64,000 nucleotides of DNA from CBDIHP01 sp965279195 (GTDB lineage: Bacteria > Planctomycetota > Planctomycetia > Isosphaerales > Isosphaeraceae). A model generated the notes under the pieces. The model did no database searches, was not told where the DNA came from, and worked only from the letters and a program-made list of their open reading frames with translations. A program made the position numbers and the translations under genes. This document shows positions 46,264 to 55,155 of the stretch, piece by piece (the stretch's first letter is position 1; each line of letters opens with the position of its first letter). The DNA lies in NCBI GenBank assembly GCA_965279195.1, contig CBDIHP010000028.1, positions 1 through 64,000 on the forward strand. Direction: 5' to 3'.

Positions 46264-48387
46264 CTAGCAGAAGAGACCAACGGCATTCCTTGTTGAAGAA
46301 TGGCGCATAGAGCTTGGTGTAGGCCAGAGCAAGAAACTTTTGATGAATGTCTGCCGGGGCGTACGTAGCGAACCCAGGGCCGGCGGTCCCAGTGCATTCA
46401 GCCCAAGGTCTGTTACACCCATTATTGATAAACTCCTAGTGCTCTGCCATCCTCCGTATCCTTCTCCGCGAGTAACGCCGCTCCGCCCATCTGACGCAGG
46501 CCCTCGCTCTGAAACTCCGAGTCGTTGCCCTGGTCCGCCATCAACGACTCGGACTTCTGACCCAGCTTGCTGCCCACCGCCGATACCCAATCGCACAGCG
46601 GAGCCGACTCTTTGACGTCCGGCACGCTCGCCCTGGTGAGACACGAGGCCAGCGGGATCCCATGGGCCTCGCCAGTCGCAAGGTAATTGCTGCCCGGGTT
46701 GGCGCAGTCTACCAGGCTGGTGCCGGTCGCCTCTCGCTCGTAGACGGCCCGGACCGAATTGCTGTCGCTCACAATCAGGCCATAAGCGGGCCGTTCGTGG
46801 GCTCAGAGTTAGTCGAGAAGGGCCTTGTGCATCTTGTCCCAGATCCCGTTGGTCTGCCAGTCGCAGAGCTATCGCCTGCAACTCATCGTACAGCTCTGAT
46901 AGGCCAGATCCTGCCGGGGGATCTCGGTCTTCAGTAAGAAGCGGATGCCGGTGAGGGCTTTGCAATTGTCGAACCGGAGAAGTCCACCCTTGAGGCTCGT
47001 GGTCCACCTCGGGAGGATCGTCTCGATGATCGCCTAGAATTCGCCAGGAAGCAATTGCTTCGCCACAAGAGAAATCTCCAGGGTTAAGCAAGGATGTGGA
47101 GCGGCGATCGGTCCGCCAAAATCGCCTTTCTAGCCACATGCCGTTACAAGCTCTCAAAGCGTGGGACTCTACCCTCGTCAGAGGCTTAGTAATCTCTGAA
47201 TATGGACCGACAGCCCGAGTAAAATTGATGGGCTTGAGAATAGAATGCGAACACCGGTACCAGTCCTTCCTGCTTCTCCCCTTGACTTTGTGCGGAGAAC
47301 TGAGGCCCCTCACGTTTGCAACTGAGCCGACCTGAATCCCCCAATTTCGGAGAAAAAATCGTTCCAGGCGGGGTATAGATTGGCACCATACCCTGGGAAA
47401 ACATACCCGACTACGATCTTGAAAGCCTGTTAGTGAGTTCCCAGTCATCCTGATATTCTCAGTATGGTTGACAAAGAGCAACGGGTCTTGTGGCAGCCCA
47501 CGATGGGCACAGAGAAACTCACGGTCCACCAAGCCTTCCGGACTACCAAGAAGCCGGGAATCGGAATAGGGGCTTCTCAACCCCGTTTGGCGCTTTAAAA
47601 TCATAAGCGTCTGAACAAGGGAAACGTAGGACTCGTGCCCCATGGTGACGATGATCTGTCCACACAGCCTCTTCAGGTCACGTCGGTGTGACACAGAAAA
47701 ATACTTCCCTCTTGTTCGGCCCGCCAAGTAAGACAACGCACCAGAGTCGCAAGGCGCATCGGCGGAAATTCCGAGGCAATTGATCACAACTCCTTGGTCG
47801 CGGGCACGGAGTGCGACCTCGGCGAGTGTCGGATCGGTTGATTCGTCCGAGTATCCCGCATGCGACAGACTAAAAAATGAAGGCCAAAGCCTTGTATATG
47901 CCCAGGAGGAGTCACCTCCATCAGAGAGGCAGATGATCGTCCCGCCATCGGACAAAAGGTCCAATGCCAGGCCAATCCCCGATGCGATCCGAGTGCAGCC
48001 CTGAGTCTCTTCCCCCATCCCAGCTCGGAGTAGGAAAACGCGGGAACGACTGTCGAGCCTTGTCCAGGTTTCGATAAGATGGGCCTCGCTGTGAAAGCCA
48101 ACCAAGGAGACCTCTACCCCATCCGGGAGGGCATAGAGCAGATTTGATAGGGCGGCTCTCAACAGCAACCGTTCGGACGCTCCCGACATGGAACCGGAAA
48201 GATCCAAGACGACGACAAATCGCAGGGGATTCATGCTTGAAGGCTGCTCCAACCACGCGTGCGGAGCAGGGTGTCCGACCATGTAATCGGTTTCCATGCA
48301 GTTCCAGTAAAACATGGTTCTATACCCCTGGAAAATGCGGATATCCGCCTCGTATTTCCGAGCATGTTGGTGGTAAGACGAATCCAA
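46264..48387 (-). CDS. VWA (von Willebrand factor A) domain protein, tail replaced by IS remnant
   Basis: The frame has 707 residues, but only about the first 435 (48387 to about 47080) look native. A VWA domain spans about 54-240: MIDAS motif DLSGS (Asp62, Ser64, Ser66), Thr-containing ETQGCTRIASGI, and the Asp of IICLSDGGDSS. The following 190 residues are basic and unassigned. From about residue 445 the frame reads through IS5-type DNA and gives nonsense. VWA proteins with a MIDAS act as metal-dependent adhesion or assembly modules and occur in several defence and kinase-linked systems. Divergent to the HTH gene at 48508. Confidence 0.65.
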   Translation of the reverse strand: MDSSYHQHARKYEADIRIFQGYRTMFYWNCMETDYMVGHPAPHAWLEQPSSMNPLRFVVVLDLSGSMSGASERLLLRAALSNLLYALPDGVEVSLVGFHSEAHLIETWTRLDSRSRVFLLRAGMGEETQGCTRIASGIGLALDLLSDGGTIICLSDGGDSSWAYTRLWPSFFSLSHAGYSDESTDPTLAEVALRARDQGVVINCLGISADAPCDSGALSYLAGRTRGKYFSVSHRRDLKRLCGQIIVTMGHESYVSLVQTLMILKRQTGLRSPYSDSRLLGSPEGLVDREFLCAHRGLPQDPLLFVNHTENIRMTGNSLTGFQDRSRVCFPRVWCQSIPRLERFFLRNWGIQVGSVANVRGLSSPHKVKGRSRKDWYRCSHSILKPINFTRAVGPYSEITKPLTRVESHALRACNGMWLERRFWRTDRRSTSLLNPGDFSCGEAIASWRILGDHRDDPPEVDHEPQGWTSPVRQLQSPHRHPLLTEDRDPPAGSGLSELYDELQAIALRLADQRDLGQDAQGPSRLTLSPRTARLWPDCERQQFGPGRLRARGDRHQPGRLRQPGQQLPCDWRGPWDPAGLVSHQGERAGRQRVGSAVRLGIGGGQQAGSEVRVVDGGPGQRLGVSERGPASDGRSGVTRGEGYGGWQSTRSLSIMGVTDLGLNALGPPALGSLRTPRQTFIKSFLLWPTPSSMRHSSTRNAVGLFC
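46422..47050 (-). pseudogene. IS5-type transposase remnant
   Basis: Pieces of an IS5-family transposase in at least two frames on the minus strand: PRWTTSLKGG-like sequence and GIRFLLKTE near 46930-47020, and SDSNSVRAVYEREATG, then NPGSNYLATGEAHGIPLA and SLMADQGNDSEFQSEG at 46422-46772. These match the order of a transposase DDE domain (D-S-S-S-V-R-A, then G-I-P-L-A, then D-R/Q-G-Y/N-D). The ends are not visible. It is fused in frame to the tail of the VWA gene. Confidence 0.6.
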
Positions 48388-48507
48388 CCGTTTTCGGCTC
48401 TCCAGGAGTATAAGGGCTACCAGTCAGCGAGTTTTGACAGCAATTTGACAGCAATTTGCTCGAATTTCCGAGGTAGAGTGTGCTAGGTCTACTGAGAGGG
48501 CTTATCG

Positions 48508-48954
48508 GTGGCGAAATTTGAGAGCAAGAAACACGTTCGCCGGGTTCTCACAGTCGAGGGCACAGCGATCCGAAAACATCGAATGGGTCGAGGTTGGAGC
48601 CAAGCAGACCTTAGTCGGCGAGCCGGACTTTCTATCCGGACGGTTTCGATGGCCGAGGCCGGCAGGCCTGTTTTCGCTGCAACTCTCGCAAGCCTGGCGA
48701 GTGCGTTGCAAGTTGATCCCTCATTACTGATGCAGCCTGAAGCCCATCGGCCACGTCCTGTAGAGAATGCGATCAAACTCAGAGGACCCTCTCTCGAAAT
48801 AACTCCAAAATCCGTTCGGCTGTTGGTGACAATACCGATAGGTGACGAGAGGCCCCCCCTGAAGCACATCGTGTCTGTGTTGAGAGGCCTAGGATGCCAC
48901 GTTGCGAAGGTTCGCAGCCGAGCGGACAACTGTGAAAACCTGCCCGATAAGTGA
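48508..48954 (+). CDS. XRE-type helix-turn-helix regulator
   Basis: 148 residues from a GTG at 48508 with AGAGGG upstream. HTH_3 at about 15-70 (IRKHRMGRGWSQADLSRRAG, then RTVSMAEAG, then LASALQVDPSLLM). The C-terminal part (SLEITPKSVRLLVTIPIGDE, then LKHIVSVLRGLGCHVAKV) is a small alpha/beta domain I do not recognise. Lies 380 bases upstream of the helicase-methyltransferase operon on the same strand and divergent from the VWA gene; it is the obvious candidate regulator of one or both. Confidence 0.78.
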   Translation: MAKFESKKHVRRVLTVEGTAIRKHRMGRGWSQADLSRRAGLSIRTVSMAEAGRPVFAATLASLASALQVDPSLLMQPEAHRPRPVENAIKLRGPSLEITPKSVRLLVTIPIGDERPPLKHIVSVLRGLGCHVAKVRSRADNCENLPDK

Positions 48955-49333
48955 AACTGTCTCAATGTTCCTAGAACAATGCAACGACTTGCACAGTACC
49001 CGCCTGAACACTACCTACTGGAATACTTCTTATTTTAAGTCCCCGAGTGAATCCAGATGTCGCTGAACGAAAGGCCTAGAGTGTCGGTCCGCCAGAGAGA
49101 AAACCGATCACAAATAATGGAGGTGAAATAACGAGAGATTTTCAGATTCATCCGGAGGCCAAACAGAATTGACCGGGGGGAGTCCTCACTTGCAGCTGCA
49201 GGGGCGAGTTGTGTTTGGCACACCTAGCCTGGATAATCGGCTCCGCCAGGTTTTCCTTCGTTGAGCAGTTATGGATTTATTGTTAGATTTAGGCCGACTC
49301 GGGTAATGCCTCTACCGAGAGCCGAGCAAACTG
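48955..49333 (+). promoter_or_regulatory. AT-richer leader of the restriction operon
   Basis: About 380 bases of low-G+C DNA with no coding frame. Candidate promoter elements such as TTATGGATTTATTGTTAGAT lie at about 49268-49290, 45-65 bases before the first start codon. No clear operator palindrome can be named. Confidence 0.35.
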
Positions 49334-52099
49334 ATGGCTGATCCAATATTTTCGCCCTCATCTGAGCAGCAGAAGGTAATCTTTTTCCGAGGCGGCCACC
49401 TACAAGTTATTGCTTGCGCTGGTGCGGGCAAGACGGAGGCCATTGCACGACGTGTCGCAGCACTTATCGAAGATGGTGCTGAACCTGCACATATCGTCGC
49501 TTTCACGTTCACCGAACGAGCGGCCGAAGGACTCAAGAACCGAATCAGCCGAAGGGTCGCACAGGTTAAGGGAGACCCATTCCTTGACAAATTGGGTCCT
49601 ATGTTTGTTGGGACAATCCATTCGTACTGCTTGCGTCTGCTCCAAGATCACGTTCCAGAATTTGGCAATTTCGACGTACTGGACGAGAATCGGTTGGCCG
49701 GACTGCTGAGTAGAGAGCACAAGCGTCTGGGACTGAGCACACTGGGCAGTCAGCACTGGCGACCTATTCATGACTTCCTCCGCAATGCGGATGTCGTGGA
49801 GAACGAGCTTCTCGATGCTCAGAAGATCAAGGGCACCCCGTTCGGCGACTGCTATCTGAGGTTCAAGGAGACGCTCTACCGCTACCACTTCCTGACCTTT
49901 GGGCTATTGATCTCGGCAGCGGTCAAAGCACTCAGGCGGCCTGAGGTGTACGAGCGAGTCCACGAGAGGCTACGACACCTCATCGTGGACGAGTACCAGG
50001 ACATCAACCCGGCCCAAGAGACGCTCATCAGCCTGCTGGCCAATGCCCCGGTCCACCTCTGCGTCGTCGCTGACGACGATCAGGCCATCTACCAGTGGCG
50101 GGGATCGGACGTCTCCAATATGCTGGAGTTTGCAGGGAAGTATGGGGCCACGCCGTTGCACCTGACGGTCAACCGCCGCTGCCGTCCATCTATCATCGCC
50201 AAGGCCAACGCTTTCGCCGAGACGATCGGCCCCAGGCTTCCTAAGGCGATGAAACCGCATAGGCCGGCAAGCGAGGCCGAGGTGGTTTGCTGGGCTGCCG
50301 AGACTACCGACACCGAAGCCAAGACGATCGCCGAAACGATCGAGCGACTCCGGGAGCGGGGTTACCGCTACAAGGACATCGCCGTCCTGTACCGCTCGGT
50401 GCGTACATCGTCATCTCCGCTGATCGAGGCCCTTAAAGAGAGGGGCATACCATTCCGCTGTGCGGGCCGGACGGGCTTGTTCATGCAGCCGGAGGCGTCG
50501 GCCCTAGGCAAGTTCTACGCCTGGCTGATCGACAACGATTGGAAGGAGGAGCGGTATGCCCGGAGCACGCCGGTCCAGCTTGCACCCCTAGTGACGGAGT
50601 TCGAAGCCGTCTTCAGCGACGGGGAGCCAATCGAGAGCCTAGCCGAATACTTCGGGGACTGGAAACGGCTGGTCAAGGACAATGCCGCCCAGATCAATCT
50701 CGTCCGGGACTATTACAAGTTGCTGCGGTTTCTTGGCCTGCAAACCCTCAACTTGGACGAACCCGGCAACTCGGCCCGCATGGGTTGCCTGGCTCGGTTC
50801 TCGCAGATCCTCGCCGACTTCGAGCACGTCACCCGGCGTGCCCGCTACGTCGAGGAGAACGGAGAGCAAGTCTTTCGGGGCGGCCAGGACCGTGGTGTCT
50901 ATTTCTATCAGCGACTCTACAACTACCTGCAGTATTACGCCTTGGACGCCTATGAGGACTTTGAGGGCGAAGACACGTTCGACCTCGACACGGTGGACAT
51001 CCTAACAATCCACCAGGCCAAGGGGTTGGAGTGGCCGGTTGTCTTCGTGCCCAGCCTTGTCGAGGGGCGGTTCCCATCGAAGTACTCAGGGCAGCCGCAG
51101 GACTGGCTCATCCCCGATGACGTTTTCACCACCGAGGCCCGCCGACGCTACGAGGGCGGCGAGATGGAGGAACGGCGACTCTTCTACGTCGCCTTGACCC
51201 GAGCCAAGGACATTGTGTATCTGTCTCGGTTTCGCCGCAAGATGAACCAGTTCAAGCCTTCGCCTTTCCTCGGGGAGGTCGCTGGCGGCGACCCTCCCGT
51301 AGCGGATTTGCTGCCGCTGCCGGGGCCGTTCGCCCCTCCTGCTGACGAAGCTGAGGAACTGCCGACAGTCTCATTCTCGGACCTGGCGCTCTACGAAGGC
51401 TGCCCGCTACGTTATCGCTTCAGCACATCGCTAGGATTTCAGCCACAACTGGTGACGGAACTGGGGTACGGGCGGGCAATCCACCACATCCTGCGACACT
51501 TGGCCGAGAAGGCGATGAAGCAGCACAGGCTCCCAACACCAGAGGAGGTCGAGTATGTCTTCCGGGATGCCTTCTACCTGCCGTTTGCCAACAACGCCGC
51601 CTTCCACAGTCTGCTCGACCGGGCCAAGGCGCTGGTGCGTAAATACCTCACAGATTACAGCGACGACCTGATGCGGGTCTGGGAAACGGAGCGGGCCTTC
51701 GAGCTTCACATCGAAAAGGGGATCATACAAGGCAGAGCCGACGTGATCCTGGACCGTGAGGGTGGTAGAATAGGGAACCTGTCGATCGTCGATTATAAGA
51801 CGGCGAACGATCCGAAGACGGACGACATCTTCGGCTTCCAGCTTGCCATCTATGCGGCGGCGGGACGGGGCGAAGGGCTGGGCGTCAAGGCGGCCTACCT
51901 GCACGCCCTGAAGGAGGGCGAGCGGCGGAACGTCCCGGTGGACAATGTGGCCGTCCGGGTCGCCCGCAAGCGGGCGGACGTCCTGATCGAGGGGATCGTG
52001 GCCGGCGAGTTCCCGGCCCGGCCCGAGGCGGCCAAGTGCCGGCGGTGCGACGTGCGGGCCATCTGCGGGCACGCACAGTGCGGCAAGTACGATTTCTGA
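49334..52099 (+). CDS. UvrD/Rep-like helicase with C-terminal Fe-S PD-(D/E)XK nuclease
   Basis: 921 residues. SF1A helicase motifs: Walker A ACAGAGKT (27-34), motif Ia AFTFTERAAE, motif II VDEYQDIN, motif III DDDQAIYQWRG, motif V TIHQAKGLEWPVVF, motif VI RRLFYVALTRAKD. The last 240 residues form a Cas4/AddB-like RecB-family nuclease: SDLALYEGCPLRYRF (first Cys), GRADVILD and IVDYKTA (metal ligands), and a terminal Cys902, Cys905, Cys911, Cys916 group that should hold a 4Fe-4S cluster. Such chains unwind and cut DNA ends. First gene of the operon; the methyltransferase start lies 24 bases downstream. Start at ATG 49334. Confidence 0.92.
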   Translation: MADPIFSPSSEQQKVIFFRGGHLQVIACAGAGKTEAIARRVAALIEDGAEPAHIVAFTFTERAAEGLKNRISRRVAQVKGDPFLDKLGPMFVGTIHSYCLRLLQDHVPEFGNFDVLDENRLAGLLSREHKRLGLSTLGSQHWRPIHDFLRNADVVENELLDAQKIKGTPFGDCYLRFKETLYRYHFLTFGLLISAAVKALRRPEVYERVHERLRHLIVDEYQDINPAQETLISLLANAPVHLCVVADDDQAIYQWRGSDVSNMLEFAGKYGATPLHLTVNRRCRPSIIAKANAFAETIGPRLPKAMKPHRPASEAEVVCWAAETTDTEAKTIAETIERLRERGYRYKDIAVLYRSVRTSSSPLIEALKERGIPFRCAGRTGLFMQPEASALGKFYAWLIDNDWKEERYARSTPVQLAPLVTEFEAVFSDGEPIESLAEYFGDWKRLVKDNAAQINLVRDYYKLLRFLGLQTLNLDEPGNSARMGCLARFSQILADFEHVTRRARYVEENGEQVFRGGQDRGVYFYQRLYNYLQYYALDAYEDFEGEDTFDLDTVDILTIHQAKGLEWPVVFVPSLVEGRFPSKYSGQPQDWLIPDDVFTTEARRRYEGGEMEERRLFYVALTRAKDIVYLSRFRRKMNQFKPSPFLGEVAGGDPPVADLLPLPGPFAPPADEAEELPTVSFSDLALYEGCPLRYRFSTSLGFQPQLVTELGYGRAIHHILRHLAEKAMKQHRLPTPEEVEYVFRDAFYLPFANNAAFHSLLDRAKALVRKYLTDYSDDLMRVWETERAFELHIEKGIIQGRADVILDREGGRIGNLSIVDYKTANDPKTDDIFGFQLAIYAAAGRGEGLGVKAAYLHALKEGERRNVPVDNVAVRVARKRADVLIEGIVAGEFPARPEAAKCRRCDVRAICGHAQCGKYDF

Positions 52100-52123
52100 A
52101 CCAGCGGCGAGCGGGTGGGCACG

Positions 52124-55100
52124 ATGGCGAGGAAGAAGTCGGTGGGGATCAACGGCGGCGAGGGTATCGAGGACTACCGCCACGGCGGGGCCAAGAGGAA
52201 GAACAACCCGCCCGCCAAGATCGCCGCCGAGGGCGTCGTGCCGCCCGTGCCGCCGATCCAGTACGCCTACAGCCCCCGCCGCCCCCCTACGCTGCGGTTC
52301 GACCCGAATGGCAGCCCGGACAAACTGCCCGAACTCTTAGAGAAGGCAACCAAGGGACCACTGTCGAGAGACGAGGCACGGATTCTAGCCGAAGCCCTGC
52401 GGACGCAGGAGCCGTGGCTGGAGTGGGCGGGCAAGCGGGAATCCCAGGCGATGGGCCTGACCGTCGATCCGGTGGCCCTGAACATCCACGAACGGATCTC
52501 GGCCCAGGCAATCCTGAAGATCGCCGCCCGTCAGGACGTCGAGAGGACCCTGTTCGGCGATCCCGAGCAGGAGTACCACGAGGCGGTCCAGTTCTACAAG
52601 CACGACATCGACTGGACGAACCGCATCATCCTGGGTGATAGCTTGCAAGTGATGGCAAGCCTGGCCAAGCGAGAGGATCTAGCCGGCAAGTTCCAGATGA
52701 TCTACATCGACCCGCCGTACGGGATTCGGTATGGAAGCAATTTCCAGCCTTTGATCGGCAATGCCGATGTAGGAGAGAGAGAAACCGATCTCACTAGGGA
52801 AGCCGAAACGGTAAAAGCATTTCGTGACACTTGGCACCTCGGGATTCATTCCTATCTCGCCTACCTAAGAGACAGACTGTGTATTGCGAAAGAACTGCTA
52901 ACACCAACCGGCTGCATCTTCGTCCAGATCGGCGAAGACAACGTGCATGTAGTGCGAAAACTCTTGGATGAGATCTTTGGCTCGGATAATTTCTGTTCAG
53001 AAATAACCTTTACAAAGACAAGTGGTAGAACACCTACACTGCTACCCTCCGTCTGCGACTACCTCCTTTGGTATGCAGTTGACAAAAGCAAGGTAAAATA
53101 CAGAGATGTTTATCAAAGAACAGCGCCAATCCCTAATCCTCAGGAGAGGTATGTCTGCGTTGAGACCGATCCGGGTGAGGTGATCGACCTCTCGGTCGCC
53201 CAAAAATTGAATGCCGAGGCACGGCCTGAAGGCTCTATTCTTCGGCTGCAACAAACAAGCTCCGAGGGCGTGAGGGAAGACTCCAAAAACCCCGTGTACT
53301 GCAACGGGAGACCTTTTTATCCTCCTAAGAATCGTCATTGGTCAATTCACTCGTCGGAACTGCAACGTGTCGTTGACGCAGGCATGGCCTATGCCGTTGG
53401 CAATACACTTACGTGGAAATCCTACCGGGGCGAGAGTATTCACAGCCCGATCAACAACTCTTGGACGGATATCTCTTCGTCTGGGTTTGGACAGAAAAAG
53501 CAGTATGCAACTCAAACCTTACAGCTCGTGGTTGAGCGTTGCATGCTCATGACGACAGACCCAGGCGATCTTGTTCTTGACCCAACTTGTGGGAGTGGGA
53601 CAACTGCACTCGTGGCCGAGGGGTGGGGGCGTCGTTGGGTTACGATCGACACCAGCAGAGTAGCCGTATCCATCGCAAGACAGAGGCTCCTTACGTCAAG
53701 GTTTACCCACTACAAGTTGAAGGACGAGCATGTTGGTCCGGGGGCCGGGTTCGTATATGAGAAAATTCCTTACATCACCTTAGGACGGATTGGCAGGAAT
53801 TCGACTCTCGATTCAATCAACCTAAAACACCGGATCATTCTGGATTCGGCCCTACTGCGGTGCAACGAGCATCTGCCCAATGTTTCCGAAGAAGTACATA
53901 TCAAACTCATTGGCAAATTTGCCCGCAAACAATCCAAGGAAGGTGTGCGTTCCATCACGGACGCAGATCGTCGGAGATGGGAACTGCCCCAGAAGGGTCA
54001 AAAGTGGGAGCACTGGACCGTTCCGTTCGACACCGACCCTGACTGGCCTCAATCCCTCATCAAGGCCGTGGACGCCTATCGCAAGGCGTGGCGGGCCAAG
54101 ATGGATGAGGTCAAGGCTTGCATCGCCGCCAACGCCGAGCAGGAGGAACTCGTTGATCAGCCGGAGGTGGTCAGAAGCGTGGTTCGGGTCAGCGGCCCGT
54201 TCACCGTCGAGGCGGTCCAACCGCCCGAAATCTCGCTGGGAACCATGGCCGAAGGCGATGGCCTGTTCGGCGGCGAACCGGAAGAACTGGTAGAGTCGTT
54301 TGCACTCCGGCCGAGAGTCTCGGGGAACGTAGAGGCCAAGAACGCCGAGGCCTACCTCGACCACATGCTCCGGCTGCTTCGCCTCGACGGTGTGAGGTTC
54401 CCCGACAACAAGCACATGACCTTCTCCCGCCTGGAGAAGGTCGTCGGCACGGAGGTCGGCATCCAGGCCGAGGGCCGCTGGGTGGCTGTTGGGGATGTTG
54501 ACCCCGAGCCCGAAGGGCGGGCGACCGTCGCCGTCGCCTTCGGCCCGCAGTACGGCCCCGTGACTGCCAAGCAGGTCGAGGACGTGATTCGCTCGACCAA
54601 CCGCCGGGGCTACGACGCCCTCGTGGTGGCCGGGTTCAGCTTCGACGGCCCGGCCCAGGCGATTATCCAGGAGGCCCAGCACCCCCGGCTCCGCATCCAC
54701 ATGGCCAACATCCGCCCGGACGTGAACCCCGGCATGAACGGCCTCCTGAAGGAGCAGCCGGGCAGCCAGTTGTTCACCGTCTTCGGGCAGCCACGCATTC
54801 GAGTTGAAGGGCCAACAAAAAGAGGTGAATATCTTGTAACAATGGAAGGTGTTGACATTTACAATCCTCTTGACAACAGCATCCGTTCCACGGGAGCCGA
54901 GAAGGTCGCTTCGTGGTTCCTCGATTCTGACTACGACGGACGCACTTTCTGCATCACCCAAGCATTCTTTCCCGACAAATCGTCATGGGAGAAGCTGGCG
55001 AATGCATTGGGAGGGCTCGTTCCTCAACAGGCGTTTGAAACGCTCTCTGGAACAGTTTCCTTGCCCTTTCCGGTTGGTAAGCACAGGAGGGTGGCCGCAA

Positions 55101-55153
55101 AGGTCATTGATCCTCGGGGCAACGAAGTGATGACGATAATCGCCATTTCTTGA
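52124..55153 (+). CDS. Type III-like (beta-class) DNA methyltransferase with long C-terminal extension
   Basis: About 1009 residues from ATG 52124 (a GTG at 52115 is possible). Beta-class order: motif IV DPPY (about 196-199) before the SAM-binding motif I DPTCGSGTT (about 486-494). Between them lies a target-recognition region (about 230-460). This amino-methyltransferase should mark adenine N6 or cytosine N4. The C-terminal 500 residues go beyond a usual Mod subunit (about 600-650) and include LRLDGVRFPDNKHMTFSRLE and an alpha/beta block with GYDALVVAGFSFDGPAQAII. A matching Res gene lies two genes downstream. Middle codons (about 52700-54000) are AT-richer, hinting at domain exchange. Confidence 0.93.
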   Translation: MARKKSVGINGGEGIEDYRHGGAKRKNNPPAKIAAEGVVPPVPPIQYAYSPRRPPTLRFDPNGSPDKLPELLEKATKGPLSRDEARILAEALRTQEPWLEWAGKRESQAMGLTVDPVALNIHERISAQAILKIAARQDVERTLFGDPEQEYHEAVQFYKHDIDWTNRIILGDSLQVMASLAKREDLAGKFQMIYIDPPYGIRYGSNFQPLIGNADVGERETDLTREAETVKAFRDTWHLGIHSYLAYLRDRLCIAKELLTPTGCIFVQIGEDNVHVVRKLLDEIFGSDNFCSEITFTKTSGRTPTLLPSVCDYLLWYAVDKSKVKYRDVYQRTAPIPNPQERYVCVETDPGEVIDLSVAQKLNAEARPEGSILRLQQTSSEGVREDSKNPVYCNGRPFYPPKNRHWSIHSSELQRVVDAGMAYAVGNTLTWKSYRGESIHSPINNSWTDISSSGFGQKKQYATQTLQLVVERCMLMTTDPGDLVLDPTCGSGTTALVAEGWGRRWVTIDTSRVAVSIARQRLLTSRFTHYKLKDEHVGPGAGFVYEKIPYITLGRIGRNSTLDSINLKHRIILDSALLRCNEHLPNVSEEVHIKLIGKFARKQSKEGVRSITDADRRRWELPQKGQKWEHWTVPFDTDPDWPQSLIKAVDAYRKAWRAKMDEVKACIAANAEQEELVDQPEVVRSVVRVSGPFTVEAVQPPEISLGTMAEGDGLFGGEPEELVESFALRPRVSGNVEAKNAEAYLDHMLRLLRLDGVRFPDNKHMTFSRLEKVVGTEVGIQAEGRWVAVGDVDPEPEGRATVAVAFGPQYGPVTAKQVEDVIRSTNRRGYDALVVAGFSFDGPAQAIIQEAQHPRLRIHMANIRPDVNPGMNGLLKEQPGSQLFTVFGQPRIRVEGPTKRGEYLVTMEGVDIYNPLDNSIRSTGAEKVASWFLDSDYDGRTFCITQAFFPDKSSWEKLANALGGLVPQQAFETLSGTVSLPFPVGKHRRVAAKVIDPRGNEVMTIIAIS

Positions 55154-55155
55154 AA

